This document shows positions 21,555 through 30,016 of a stretch of 64,000 bases of DNA, one piece after another. The stretch comes from a virus. Made by a program: the position numbers and the translations under genes. How positions within the stretch are numbered: position 1 is the stretch's first letter; each line of letters begins with the position of its first letter. The stretch is taken from IMG/VR virus record IMGVR_UViG_3300032073_000011, positions 1 to 64,000 of that record; one strand, given 5' to 3'. The notes below the pieces were generated by a model. It had not been told where the DNA came from and did not search any database. It saw only the letters and a program-made list of their open reading frames with translations.

Positions 21555-23882
21555 TTATCTTAGTTTAGAAATATTACTTTCTTTGTTAATTGTTATTACA
21601 TTATCTGACCATTCCCTAACTAATGGATTATGGGTAATTAAAAATATATTTTCAAAATAGTCCTTTACTCGACTAAAAAATGTACCCACTTGGTCTAGGT
21701 TTTCGTTACTTACCTTACCCAATACCTCATCAAATACTGTTATATTAGGTCGAGGTAAACACGATACTTTAGTCAACACAGTTCTAATTGCTAATGATGC
21801 AAGTGTTTTTTCAAAACCACTACCAGTAACTAATAATTTTTCTACACCAGTATTATTATCTACCATCCAAAACTCTACCTCATTTTTATCACTAACTCTT
21901 ATTTCAACCATAAAATTAGTTACGTCGGATAATAACCTCATTAATTCACTATTAAGTTGTGGTACAACACTTTTAACTATTGTTTTTATTATTCCATTTT
22001 TACCAAATACAGTTAAGTAAGCTCTAAAAATTTCTTCAACTTCATTTTCTTTTTTAATTTTACTTATCTTAGTATTGTGTTCCACTATAGTATCTTCAGC
22101 TACTTTTATCCCATTAATATTACTTTCTATATCCCTTATTAAAGAATCTTTATTTGTTTTTAGTATGTCTATGGTAGAGTTGGTGGTTAATATTTTTTTA
22201 TCTATTTCTGCATTTTCTTCAAGTTTATTCTTATTGTTCTCCCATTCTTCCAATTTATTTTTTACCTCCCTTATATCTAATTCTTTTTTATTTATTTCTA
22301 ATACTAATCTTTCTTTTTTTAACATTTCTTTCTCATACTCATCAAAAACTGTTTTTTTGGTCGTAAGTTTATCTACATCTTCATTTAGATTAGTTAGTTT
22401 TATTTCTTCCTTATTTATTGTGGTGGTTAGTTGGTTTACTTCTTTTTTTAAGGATTCAATCTCATCTGTATGGTCGACATCTTTTAAAGGTTGTTTACAA
22501 GTAGGGCATATTTCTGCCTCTATTAAATTTTTTAATGTTTTGTTTAAATTTTTTAAATTAGTTGTATTTTGTATCTTTTTATGTAAGGTATTATCTCTCT
22601 CTTTTGTCTTATGACTTAAAATTTCTAAGTCTACCTCTTCTGGGATTTCTTTATCCCCATAAGCTTTTAATTTTAAATCTAAACTTAATAAATTTAAATT
22701 ATTTTCATCTAAATTTTCTTTTAGTAACCTAGGATTTACCTTCTCTATTTCACTATCTATATCAGTAAATTTTTTACTTATTAATTCGTCCCTATTTTTA
22801 TTATTATTTAAAAGTTCAAGTTCTACTTTTTTTAAATTTTTTTCATTCTCTATGTTATTTTGTGTTAAGGTATTTTTTGTTTCCTCTTCTTTTTTAATAC
22901 CTTGTTTTAAATCTTCAATATTATAAACATTAGATATTAATTTTTTTGACCAAGCGGAATACATTTCTTTACATGTTTTTTCTTTGTCTTTTAAAACTTC
23001 TAGACCTATAAATCTACTTAAAACATTACCTCTTTCTGTAGGTTTTGACTCTATAAGTGATTCTAGGTTACCAGCGGTAGATAAAACTGTTAATAAAAAA
23101 TCATTCATAGTACCAATAGATTCCTTTATAAACTTTTCCGTTTCTCTTCTTTGTTCACCTGTAAAATTTTGTAATGAACCGTCTTTTTTTCTTTCTAAAA
23201 ACTCTAAACTGGTACTAACAGACCAATCTCCCTTTTTTGTCTTTCTTCTTTTAATTTTTCTAACTATAATATAATCTTTTCCATCTATTTCAACTTCTCC
23301 TTGAACGAAAACTTCATTACTTTTTCTAAATCTATTAAAAATATCAATTGCTTTAGTAGTTTTGGTTGTGGTGTTAAAGAATAAGAATAGGATTAGGTCT
23401 ACAGCTAAAACGGATTTACCACCAAAATTGGGTGGGTTAGAGTCTATAACGGTAATACCCCCTAGTTTTTCTACATTTAGTGTGTTATTATCCCCAAATG
23501 ATAGGAAATTAGAAAATTTTATATTTTTAATATATACTCTTTTGTATTTGGTGTCCATTTCGACTTCATCCGCAATTTTTGCGTTTACCTTATCATCTAA
23601 TCTTTTCAACAAATCTATATCCACTCTCATATCATTTGCCATAACAAATTGTGACATAAGATTTCTTTGGTATGTTGTGTCCATCACATTTTGGTCCAGG
23701 TCTATATCTAGTTCGTTACCAGAATTTCTATCAATAGCTCTAGTAAGGACTGTTACATTCTTAGAATTGTATTTGTTTTGGAAGTAACTTCTAACTCTTT
23801 TAATCCTTTCTTGTGTAAAATTCTCTGGTATGTCATCCCATGTTACCTTAATAAAAGGATTTTCTAACTTATCTATTTCCAT
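21555..23882 (-). CDS. 46: Recombination exonuclease subunit, SbcC/Rad50-like (T4 gp46)
   Basis: 775 residues. SMC-type ATPase that with gp47 resects DNA ends for recombination-dependent replication. IKFSNFLSFGDN (121-132) opens the ATPase. The Walker A is PPNFGGKS (150-157), with Pro in place of the usual first Gly. Long coiled coils flank a zinc hook CPTC (459-462). TGSGFEKTLASLAIRTVL is the signature and NITVFDEVLGKV the Walker B. About 110 residues precede the usual start of the family (TQERIKRVRSYFQNKYN), an unexplained extension. gp47 is encoded about 4 kb upstream in the same direction rather than adjacent. Confidence 0.92.
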   Translation of the reverse strand: MEIDKLENPFIKVTWDDIPENFTQERIKRVRSYFQNKYNSKNVTVLTRAIDRNSGNELDIDLDQNVMDTTYQRNLMSQFVMANDMRVDIDLLKRLDDKVNAKIADEVEMDTKYKRVYIKNIKFSNFLSFGDNNTLNVEKLGGITVIDSNPPNFGGKSVLAVDLILFLFFNTTTKTTKAIDIFNRFRKSNEVFVQGEVEIDGKDYIIVRKIKRRKTKKGDWSVSTSLEFLERKKDGSLQNFTGEQRRETEKFIKESIGTMNDFLLTVLSTAGNLESLIESKPTERGNVLSRFIGLEVLKDKEKTCKEMYSAWSKKLISNVYNIEDLKQGIKKEEETKNTLTQNNIENEKNLKKVELELLNNNKNRDELISKKFTDIDSEIEKVNPRLLKENLDENNLNLLSLDLKLKAYGDKEIPEEVDLEILSHKTKERDNTLHKKIQNTTNLKNLNKTLKNLIEAEICPTCKQPLKDVDHTDEIESLKKEVNQLTTTINKEEIKLTNLNEDVDKLTTKKTVFDEYEKEMLKKERLVLEINKKELDIREVKNKLEEWENNKNKLEENAEIDKKILTTNSTIDILKTNKDSLIRDIESNINGIKVAEDTIVEHNTKISKIKKENEVEEIFRAYLTVFGKNGIIKTIVKSVVPQLNSELMRLLSDVTNFMVEIRVSDKNEVEFWMVDNNTGVEKLLVTGSGFEKTLASLAIRTVLTKVSCLPRPNITVFDEVLGKVSNENLDQVGTFFSRVKDYFENIFLITHNPLVREWSDNVITINKESNISKLR

Positions 23883-23896
23883 GTCTTAAATATCGT

Positions 23897-23904
23897 ATAT
23901 TTAT
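23897..23904 (+). promoter_or_regulatory. Candidate phage promoter element ATATTTAT
   Basis: Plus-strand ATATTTAT lies 19 bases before the GTG start at 23924, in the short divergent gap with gp46. A related ATATTTAA sits on the minus strand before gp46 at 23886-23893. Confidence 0.45.
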
Positions 23905-23923
23905 TAGTATAAATCAATATGAA

Positions 23924-24649
23924 GTGAAAATTAGAATAACAGAAAATCAGTACACTAAATTAGTTAAGGAACAGAGGATTAGTATAGACAAAATTAAGAA
24001 AAATATTCCTGACCCACTAAAGAAAATAGCGGAAGCTATTATCAATAGATTAACTAACCCTAGTCCTGCTGATTATAAAGCATTACGTGAGTTATCTAGA
24101 AGTAGATTAGAAAAAGTTTTAAGTTATATTCCTTCTAAATACAAAAATAATGGTGATGCTCCAACTTTATACCCAATACTCACTTTACCAAAAAAAATTA
24201 ATAGTTGTTATGGGTATAGGACTGCTACTGGTACTAATAGAATGCACAGTGGTGTTGACTTGGATACAACTGATTTAAATGATGAACAACCCCTTATATC
24301 TACATGTGCTGGTATAATAAGTAAATCTAATGATGATACGGGGGGTGCTTGTGGTGGTTTTATAAAAATCAATTGTAACAATGGGGATTCTGTTGGTTAT
24401 TGTCATCTTAAAGTTGTTAATGAAAACTTATATGGTTTAAAAGTACCTAAAGGATTTCCTATTGGTGTGTCTGGAGGTGGGATGCATGACCACGGTACGG
24501 GTAATTCTTTGGGCCCACATTTACATTATATAATTTGGAAGGGTGGTAAAAAAGTTAACCCTATAAACGTAATGGATGGTGGACATACTATTCCTGCAAG
24601 TGGTAGTGAAAATAGAAAGGGTAAATACTGTGACCCTAACGTGAGATAG
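23924..24649 (+). CDS. M23 (LytM-type) peptidase with N-terminal tag
   Basis: 241 residues on the plus strand, starting at GTG (an ATG four bases earlier is out of frame and meets a stop). Zinc endopeptidase of the lysostaphin/LytM fold: CYGYRT, MHSGVDLD (H108, D112), GYCHL (H161) and GPHLHY (H199, H201). It would cut peptidoglycan cross-bridges. There is no signal peptide. The first ~16 residues, MKIRITENQYTKLVKE, match the lysozyme and DHH N-termini and precede a helical linker. A virion-borne wall-piercing enzyme is a good guess. It converges on the glycosyltransferase with a 14-base overlap. Confidence 0.92.
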   Translation: MKIRITENQYTKLVKEQRISIDKIKKNIPDPLKKIAEAIINRLTNPSPADYKALRELSRSRLEKVLSYIPSKYKNNGDAPTLYPILTLPKKINSCYGYRTATGTNRMHSGVDLDTTDLNDEQPLISTCAGIISKSNDDTGGACGGFIKINCNNGDSVGYCHLKVVNENLYGLKVPKGFPIGVSGGGMHDHGTGNSLGPHLHYIIWKGGKKVNPINVMDGGHTIPASGSENRKGKYCDPNVR

Positions 24650-25676
24650 TTTCAAAATAATCTCTAAAAATTTTTCCTTTATATTTTTCCAATTTACTAT
24701 AAAGTTCTCCGTCTTTTTGTTGCTTAATATCTTCCATCAATAAATCTATATCATTTTGTGTTTTAGGCATTAACCCAACTAAAACTTCTGTGGGTACTTT
24801 GGTGGGTGTTGTTTTCCAGTATCTACAAAGTTGGATGTACCCGAGATTTACCCCTATGTTTTTTGTTATTTTTATATTAGTAGAGAAATTTAAAAAAAAC
24901 AGTAGTAATTTTAGTAGTGGGTTTTGGATTACTTCTTTTATTTTGACTTTTATATGGCCCATAGTATCTTTTTTAAAATTTTCAAATTCTACTCTATTTA
25001 ACATTTTAACAAATTTATCTTGGGTGTTTTTAAAATCGTTTTGTGACGATAAGTATTTTTTTTGTAGAAGAATGGTGGACATCCCATTAAAGTGGTTATA
25101 TCGTATAGGAACTTTTTTTATTTGTTTTCCTAAATTTAATATTTTTGTAGAAAACATAACATCCTCAAACCCCCAGTAATAAGTCTCATCATAACCACCT
25201 ATTTCTAAAAATTTTTCTCTTTCTAAAACTACTGGAACTTCTTTTAAATATTTTTTTTGTTTTATTATTTTTAAGGGTTCAATATCACTATGTAACTCAG
25301 GACCCACCATATACACTTTATTAGTTAAGTGACTGGTTAAATTTTTAACCCAAGTATCATCTAATACTTCACAGTCATCGTGAAAAAGAGCGACATATTT
25401 ACTGTTTGAATTTTTTACCCCAATATTAAATGCTTTGGGTAGGTGATTTGGTGTGGATTTAATAATGTTTATTCTTTTGTTTACTACGTGCAAATATCCT
25501 TTATCTAAGAGAATATCTTTAACATTTTGGTTAGGACTATTATCGACCACTATTAACTCAATCTGCCACCCTATATGGTTAGTTGTAGATATAATACTAG
25601 ATAAGGTTCTTTCGGTTAAAAACTTATTATTCAATCCGTTTGTAATTACCACACAAGAGATACTATTATCTACCAT
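24636..25676 (-). CDS. Family 2 (GT-A) glycosyltransferase
   Basis: 346 residues. SCVVITNGLNNKFLTERTLS begins the nucleotide-sugar fold. IELIVVDNSP and PKAFNIGVKNSNSKYVALFH lead to the metal-binding DDCEVLDD (100-107). GGYDETYYWGFEDVMFSTKI is the acceptor-side motif. The C-terminal ~120 residues are lysine-rich and less conserved. It transfers a sugar to an unknown acceptor (virion protein, DNA base or host surface glycan). It overlaps the DegT aminotransferase gene by 7 bases, implying a joint sugar pathway. Confidence 0.9.
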   Translation of the reverse strand: MVDNSISCVVITNGLNNKFLTERTLSSIISTTNHIGWQIELIVVDNSPNQNVKDILLDKGYLHVVNKRINIIKSTPNHLPKAFNIGVKNSNSKYVALFHDDCEVLDDTWVKNLTSHLTNKVYMVGPELHSDIEPLKIIKQKKYLKEVPVVLEREKFLEIGGYDETYYWGFEDVMFSTKILNLGKQIKKVPIRYNHFNGMSTILLQKKYLSSQNDFKNTQDKFVKMLNRVEFENFKKDTMGHIKVKIKEVIQNPLLKLLLFFLNFSTNIKITKNIGVNLGYIQLCRYWKTTPTKVPTEVLVGLMPKTQNDIDLLMEDIKQQKDGELYSKLEKYKGKIFRDYFETISR

Positions 25677-26857
25677 CCTTCTTTTATTGTTCTAACAATA
25701 TATTCTTTATCTTCTTTATTTAACCACCACCCCACTGGTATACAAATCATTTCATTAACTAACTTATCTAGGTTGGGTAAATTTCTTTTGTATTGTTCCA
25801 CACATGAATGTTTATCATTACGTTCATGTATCCTACTAACCATAATCCCTTTAGACTCCATCATGTCCATAAATTTTTTTTGATTTTTAACCCTAATCGT
25901 ATAAATCCAATAAGAACATTCATTTTTATTTTTTATTAGTTTAACATTTTTTAAACCGTCCAATTCTTTATTGTAATATAAAGCATTTTGTTTGTGTTTT
26001 TCTAAAATAGTTTCTATGTGTTTAAAATTACACAACCCTATAGTTGCCGAAACATCATTCATATGAAACTTAAACCCCCATTCTGGTATATCATTTTCAC
26101 ACCTAAAGTCTTTTCGATTATCGTCCCTATCAATGCCATACCACCTTAAAAGTTTTGCTCTTTTATAGTATCTGTTATTAGGTAAAATCAAACATCCCCC
26201 ATCAACAGTTGTTAGGTGTTTAATTGCTTGAAAGCTGTAAATGGTAAAGGCATCATGTTTAGTATTTCCTAATTTTTTACCCTTGTACTCTGAACCAAAT
26301 CCGTGAGCACCATCTTGTATTATCACAGGCCTAAATCCGTATTTATTTTTACATTTTTGTTGTATTTTTTCTACCCTATCTAAATCAATAGCGTTACCAC
26401 CCCAATGTACCAACATAATTATTTTTGTTTTTTCTGATAATTGTTTCTCTAAATCATCTAAACACATATTACAAGTTTCAGGATTAACATCCACCCACTT
26501 TATATTTAAATTATTAGCTAATATAGGCCAATTAGTCGCTGTACAGGTTAAGGGACAACTTAGTACCTCATCACCATCTTGTAAACCAGGCCACTCCCCT
26601 AATTGTGGTGCATAATCAGATGAACTTTCAATGGTGTTTGTTGGGTTTTTTAATAAATGTAGTGTTAAGTGTAAAGCTGAGGTTGCGGAATTTAATGTGA
26701 CTAAATTATCAGTATTAAAATAATTTTTTAGTTTTTCTTCAAATTTTTTAACTTGTGGTCCTTCACCCACAAATCCAGACATTAGAACTTTACCCACTTC
26801 AGTAGGTGCATCTTCTGACATAAAAACTTTAAATAGGGGTATTTGGGTTTTATCCAT
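25670..26857 (-). CDS. DegT/DnrJ/EryC1/StrS sugar aminotransferase
   Basis: 395 residues, PLP-dependent. The features are VTLNSATSALHL (53-64), IIQDGAHGFGSEYKGKKLG (180-198), SFQAIKHLTTVDGG (208-221, with PLP Lys213) and FHMNDVSATIGL further on. These enzymes aminate keto-sugars for nucleotide-activated amino sugars. It overlaps the downstream glycosyltransferase gene by 7 bases; together they may decorate the virion or alter the host surface. ATATTTAA occurs before its ATG, a variant of the candidate promoter. Confidence 0.92.
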   Translation of the reverse strand: MDKTQIPLFKVFMSEDAPTEVGKVLMSGFVGEGPQVKKFEEKLKNYFNTDNLVTLNSATSALHLTLHLLKNPTNTIESSSDYAPQLGEWPGLQDGDEVLSCPLTCTATNWPILANNLNIKWVDVNPETCNMCLDDLEKQLSEKTKIIMLVHWGGNAIDLDRVEKIQQKCKNKYGFRPVIIQDGAHGFGSEYKGKKLGNTKHDAFTIYSFQAIKHLTTVDGGCLILPNNRYYKRAKLLRWYGIDRDDNRKDFRCENDIPEWGFKFHMNDVSATIGLCNFKHIETILEKHKQNALYYNKELDGLKNVKLIKNKNECSYWIYTIRVKNQKKFMDMMESKGIMVSRIHERNDKHSCVEQYKRNLPNLDKLVNEMICIPVGWWLNKEDKEYIVRTIKEGW

Positions 26858-26893
26858 AATTTAAATATAAAATATTATGGATAATAAATCAAA

Positions 26894-27226
26894 TTAAACT
26901 ACTCCTGGTCCGTTGTCTTCGTCTTTTGGTCTATTTTCTTCGAACCACTCTACCATTGCATTAATTGCCCATACTGACCCACTAGCTAACATACCGTCAA
27001 AAAATATACTAGTGTAAGGGATAAACGTCATGCTTTCTGTTGGGGAGTAAAACGTTAATGAGAAAAAGAATCCTACCCATGTAGATGTACACATCATACA
27101 TCCAAGTAAGTCACCAAAAAAAGTTGATTTTTTTGTTATCCATTCTCTTGTGGTGTCAAATATAGTACCAAATACTAGTATTTGGGACATTCCGTAAGCT
27201 GCTAAAATCCATATAAGTGTTTCCAT
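26894..27226 (-). CDS. Membrane protein, DUF1360-like
   Basis: 110 residues. A first membrane segment (LIWILAAYGMSQILVFGTIF) is followed by DLLGCMMCTSTWVGFFFSLT, matching the C..C...W.G pattern of DUF1360 proteins common in phages and Gram-positive spores. A further hydrophobic stretch and an acidic tail (ENRPKDEDNGPGVV) end the protein. Function of the family is not established. Confidence 0.7.
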   Translation of the reverse strand: METLIWILAAYGMSQILVFGTIFDTTREWITKKSTFFGDLLGCMMCTSTWVGFFFSLTFYSPTESMTFIPYTSIFFDGMLASGSVWAINAMVEWFEENRPKDEDNGPGVV

Positions 27227-27229
27227 AAT

Positions 27230-27676
27230 TTAATCTATGTATGTGTCGTTTAAGTTAGATGTTCTCATGTATTTTGTTCTTCTATTTACTGTTACGTTTT
27301 TGAAGTGTTCTAACACATCATCTTGTTCTTTTATTTTATTTTTTTGTTCATTTATTATAGTTTTTGACTCTACTAATTCTGACTTCATTTTTTCTAATTC
27401 TTCTATTAGGTGAGTATCTTTTACCTCTTTTGTTACTATTTTTTCTACTATAATTTCTTTTTCTACCGGTATCTCTTTTATAACTTCTTTTATTATTTCT
27501 TTTTCTACTGGTACTTCCTGTATTTGAGATTTTGGTAAAAATGGTGCTACTCCGTATTTATCCAATGTTAATCCGTCTTTTGCACACTTTACAATAAAAT
27601 CTGATGTATTGTCTATTTCATTTAATTTACAATATTCATCAAATTCTTTTTGTAGTGTTTTATTTATTTCAATCAT
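27230..27676 (-). CDS. Coiled-coil protein with VPVEKEI repeats
   Basis: 148 residues. The N-terminal ~55 residues are a small helical domain (LQKEFDEYCKLNEIDNTSDF). A repetitive Val/Glu/Lys/Ile segment (VPVEKEIIKEVIKEIPVEKE, about 58-82) then leads into a long coiled coil (LEKMKSELVESKTIINEQKN). The end is basic. Such repeats form extended rods. It overlaps the gp47 stop by 8 bases, so it may work with the recombination complex or simply be coexpressed. Confidence 0.75.
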   Translation of the reverse strand: MIEINKTLQKEFDEYCKLNEIDNTSDFIVKCAKDGLTLDKYGVAPFLPKSQIQEVPVEKEIIKEVIKEIPVEKEIIVEKIVTKEVKDTHLIEELEKMKSELVESKTIINEQKNKIKEQDDVLEHFKNVTVNRRTKYMRTSNLNDTYID

Positions 27677-28451
27677 TAGTTAAAATTTCTTTTTCTTTTT
27701 CTATATCATCAATATCTCTTATTCTAAAATTAAGATATGGTTGGGGATTATCAAGTGTAAAAAATTTATATTTTTCTGTCTCTACGTTGTACACTCCATA
27801 CCCATGATTCTTTATACTTTCTCCAAAATTTTGTATTATAGTAGAGCCTACCATATAAGCTTTTTTACCTCTAGGTATTTTAAAGGTTTGTCTTTTGTGT
27901 ATGTCCCCTGCGAATACAACATCACACCCATCAAACCTATCAACACTAAAACCATCTTCAAACACAAAACCAAAATCATTCGAAGCACCTTCTATTGGTC
28001 CATGGAATAACCCTATTTTATATTTGGTGGTATTGTCAGGTATATCAGGACTAACATTATGACTTCTCAAAGAATAGACACACCAAAGAATATTTTCGTC
28101 TTCGTAACACCCTTTATCTTTGTAATAAATGATATTTGGGTTGTTAAGACTTTCTACTATCGGTGAAATAGCGTCCATCCTATCCATATTATTTTCTAAA
28201 AAGTCGTGATTTCCTATAATATAAACACACTTACAGATTTTTGCTGTTTCTGTCATCACCCAAGACATTAGATTGATTAACTCTGGTGTCATTTGATTTT
28301 TAGAGTGTACAAAATCTCCGGTAAATACGATTCTATCGGGTTTTAGTTCTTTCCAATCTTTTAAAGCCTTTTCCAAAACTTTTTTATCTCTTTTATGTTG
28401 TTTATAAAGTTTTAAGTGTAAATCAGAATAATGTATTATTTTATTAATCAT
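27669..28451 (-). CDS. 47: Recombination nuclease subunit, SbcD/Mre11-like (T4 gp47)
   Basis: 260 residues, a metallophosphoesterase with the Mre11 motif order: YSDLHL (D10, H12), IVFTGDFVH (D46), YIIGNHDFLE, GLFHGP and FAGDIHKRQ. It is the nuclease partner of the gp46 ATPase. The capping C-terminal domain is short, as usual in phages. The start overlaps the stop of the ParB-like gene by one base. Confidence 0.9.
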   Translation of the reverse strand: MINKIIHYSDLHLKLYKQHKRDKKVLEKALKDWKELKPDRIVFTGDFVHSKNQMTPELINLMSWVMTETAKICKCVYIIGNHDFLENNMDRMDAISPIVESLNNPNIIYYKDKGCYEDENILWCVYSLRSHNVSPDIPDNTTKYKIGLFHGPIEGASNDFGFVFEDGFSVDRFDGCDVVFAGDIHKRQTFKIPRGKKAYMVGSTIIQNFGESIKNHGYGVYNVETEKYKFFTLDNPQPYLNFRIRDIDDIEKEKEILTND

Positions 28452-29251
28452 TACTTGTTTTTTATTTTATTTATTATTTCTGCCATACCAATATTTATAT
28501 CCCCATAGACCGTACCCGTAAAAAATTTCAATAATAGAGTTATAGCCCCTATAATTAATAAACCTATAAAATGTGTAGTTATGACATGATATGTGTATAT
28601 GGAAATAATGAGACCTATAACTATCATTCTGTAATTATAATATAGAAACATCAATGCACTATACATGAAATTTGCATTATCATATACCCAACCCAGTCCT
28701 TTTTTGGGGTGTATTTCTTGATTTGCTCTACCTCTAATGTCTGTTGTAAATGTAGCGAAAAAATATAGTGTAAAAGAAACTACTATAACTTCCAAAAACA
28801 TATACCAAAGAAAAAATATTATAGATGGTAATAGTGTTATAGGTATAGTACTAATACCGTCCCAAAGATTTGGCCATAATCCATCTAGTTCTTCTGGTAT
28901 ATTGTTAGTTTCTTTTTTATTTACTTTTACCATGACTGTAACTTCATGGTCTTCCCCATACAATTCTTTTAGTACTCTTACTCTATGGTTTCCATCAGCA
29001 GCTCTGTAAGGTTTACCATCCCAATCACCTTCATGGACCTCTATGTAACCATATTTTTCAGGGTTATAACCAAATTCTAAAATACTTTCTTTTATCTTTG
29101 TAAGTCTACTAGGTGTTGTGGTTTTTCTCCAAGCTCTTCTTAGTCTTGCTGACATAGATTCATCTAGAGTGTAACTCCAAGTATCTCGTATCTGACCAAC
29201 TTTTACTTTTTCAAGTTTATCGTATTCTATTAGTTCACCTATTTCTGCCAT
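28451..29251 (-). CDS. ParB/Srx-like domain fused to membrane segments
   Basis: 266 residues. Residues ~1-115 form a ParB/sulfiredoxin-like fold: KVKVGQIRDTW, SRLTKIKESILEFGYNPEKY and YRAADGNHRVRVLKELYGED, the GNHR loop being the family's nucleotide-binding signature. The second half carries three to four membrane helices (IPITLLPSIIFFLWYMFLEV, MFLYYNYRMIVIGLIISIYT, GLLIIGAITLLLKFFTG). Soluble ParB-like domains on a membrane anchor are unusual. It sits between the nuclease gene at 29251 and gp47 with one-base overlaps. Role unknown; tethering DNA or nucleotides at the membrane is speculative. Confidence 0.75.
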   Translation of the reverse strand: MAEIGELIEYDKLEKVKVGQIRDTWSYTLDESMSARLRRAWRKTTTPSRLTKIKESILEFGYNPEKYGYIEVHEGDWDGKPYRAADGNHRVRVLKELYGEDHEVTVMVKVNKKETNNIPEELDGLWPNLWDGISTIPITLLPSIIFFLWYMFLEVIVVSFTLYFFATFTTDIRGRANQEIHPKKGLGWVYDNANFMYSALMFLYYNYRMIVIGLIISIYTYHVITTHFIGLLIIGAITLLLKFFTGTVYGDINIGMAEIINKIKNK

Positions 29252-30015
29252 TAGTTCATTATTTTTAATATTTCATCTCTAAAATCATAACATTTAATAA
29301 TTTTATAAGTTTCGTTATTTTCATTAAACCACACAATGTAAGAGTCACCCAAGTCTAACTCCGTATTTCTTTCAACTATTAATTTATAAAAAGATAATTG
29401 TAGTGAATATGTATTTAATTCACAAACATCTAAATGACTTAAAGGTTCTTTAAATTGTTGCCATTTATTATTTTCTTTTATAGCTTTATTGGTTTTCCAA
29501 TCCCAAATTTCTAATTTTTGTGATTTTTCGTTATAGAATAATTGGTCAATCATTCCTGTAACACCCCACTCTTTATCTCCAACTACAACCTCTGCCCTTA
29601 CAGGTATTAATTTTCCAAATGATTTATTGTAAAAATCATCAAACATTTTTTTTAGTTTTTCTACCGCTTCTTTACATTCTAACATATTTTCTGTCCCACC
29701 CAAAGCTTCAGTAATTCTGTGTTCTGGAAATGGAAATAATTTGTTAGTTAAAAAGTTTTCTGCATATTCATGAAAAGCTGAACCTTTTTCACATGAAAAA
29801 TCTGCTTTATATTTCCACTCTTTTAAAATCTCTTCTTTTGTTATACCTCTTTCATCTGCCTTTTTTTTAGACCAATAGTCTTTGTCAAATGGGTGCTTAT
29901 ATTTACCTATTATTGAGGTTACAGATTTTGTTTTTACACCGTCCAAATAATAGATATGTTCCTTGTCATGAAACTTTATATTGTTAAATTTAGCTAACTC
30001 TCTAGTTATTTTCAT
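29251..30015 (-). CDS. PD-(D/E)XK nuclease (RecB/Cas4-like)
   Basis: 254 residues. GSAFHEYAENFLTNKLFPF supplies the early conserved H/E. VRAEVVVGDKEWGVTGMIDQ gives the catalytic Asp, and KLEIWDWKTNKAIKEN the D-x-K-T motif, in the order seen in RecB-type exonucleases. The C-terminal LSFYKLIVER segment includes the conserved Tyr/Lys region. It probably degrades or trims DNA in phage recombination. It shares a one-base overlap with the ParB-like gene. Confidence 0.85.
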   Translation of the reverse strand: MKITRELAKFNNIKFHDKEHIYYLDGVKTKSVTSIIGKYKHPFDKDYWSKKKADERGITKEEILKEWKYKADFSCEKGSAFHEYAENFLTNKLFPFPEHRITEALGGTENMLECKEAVEKLKKMFDDFYNKSFGKLIPVRAEVVVGDKEWGVTGMIDQLFYNEKSQKLEIWDWKTNKAIKENNKWQQFKEPLSHLDVCELNTYSLQLSFYKLIVERNTELDLGDSYIVWFNENNETYKIIKCYDFRDEILKIMN

Positions 30016-30016
30016 A

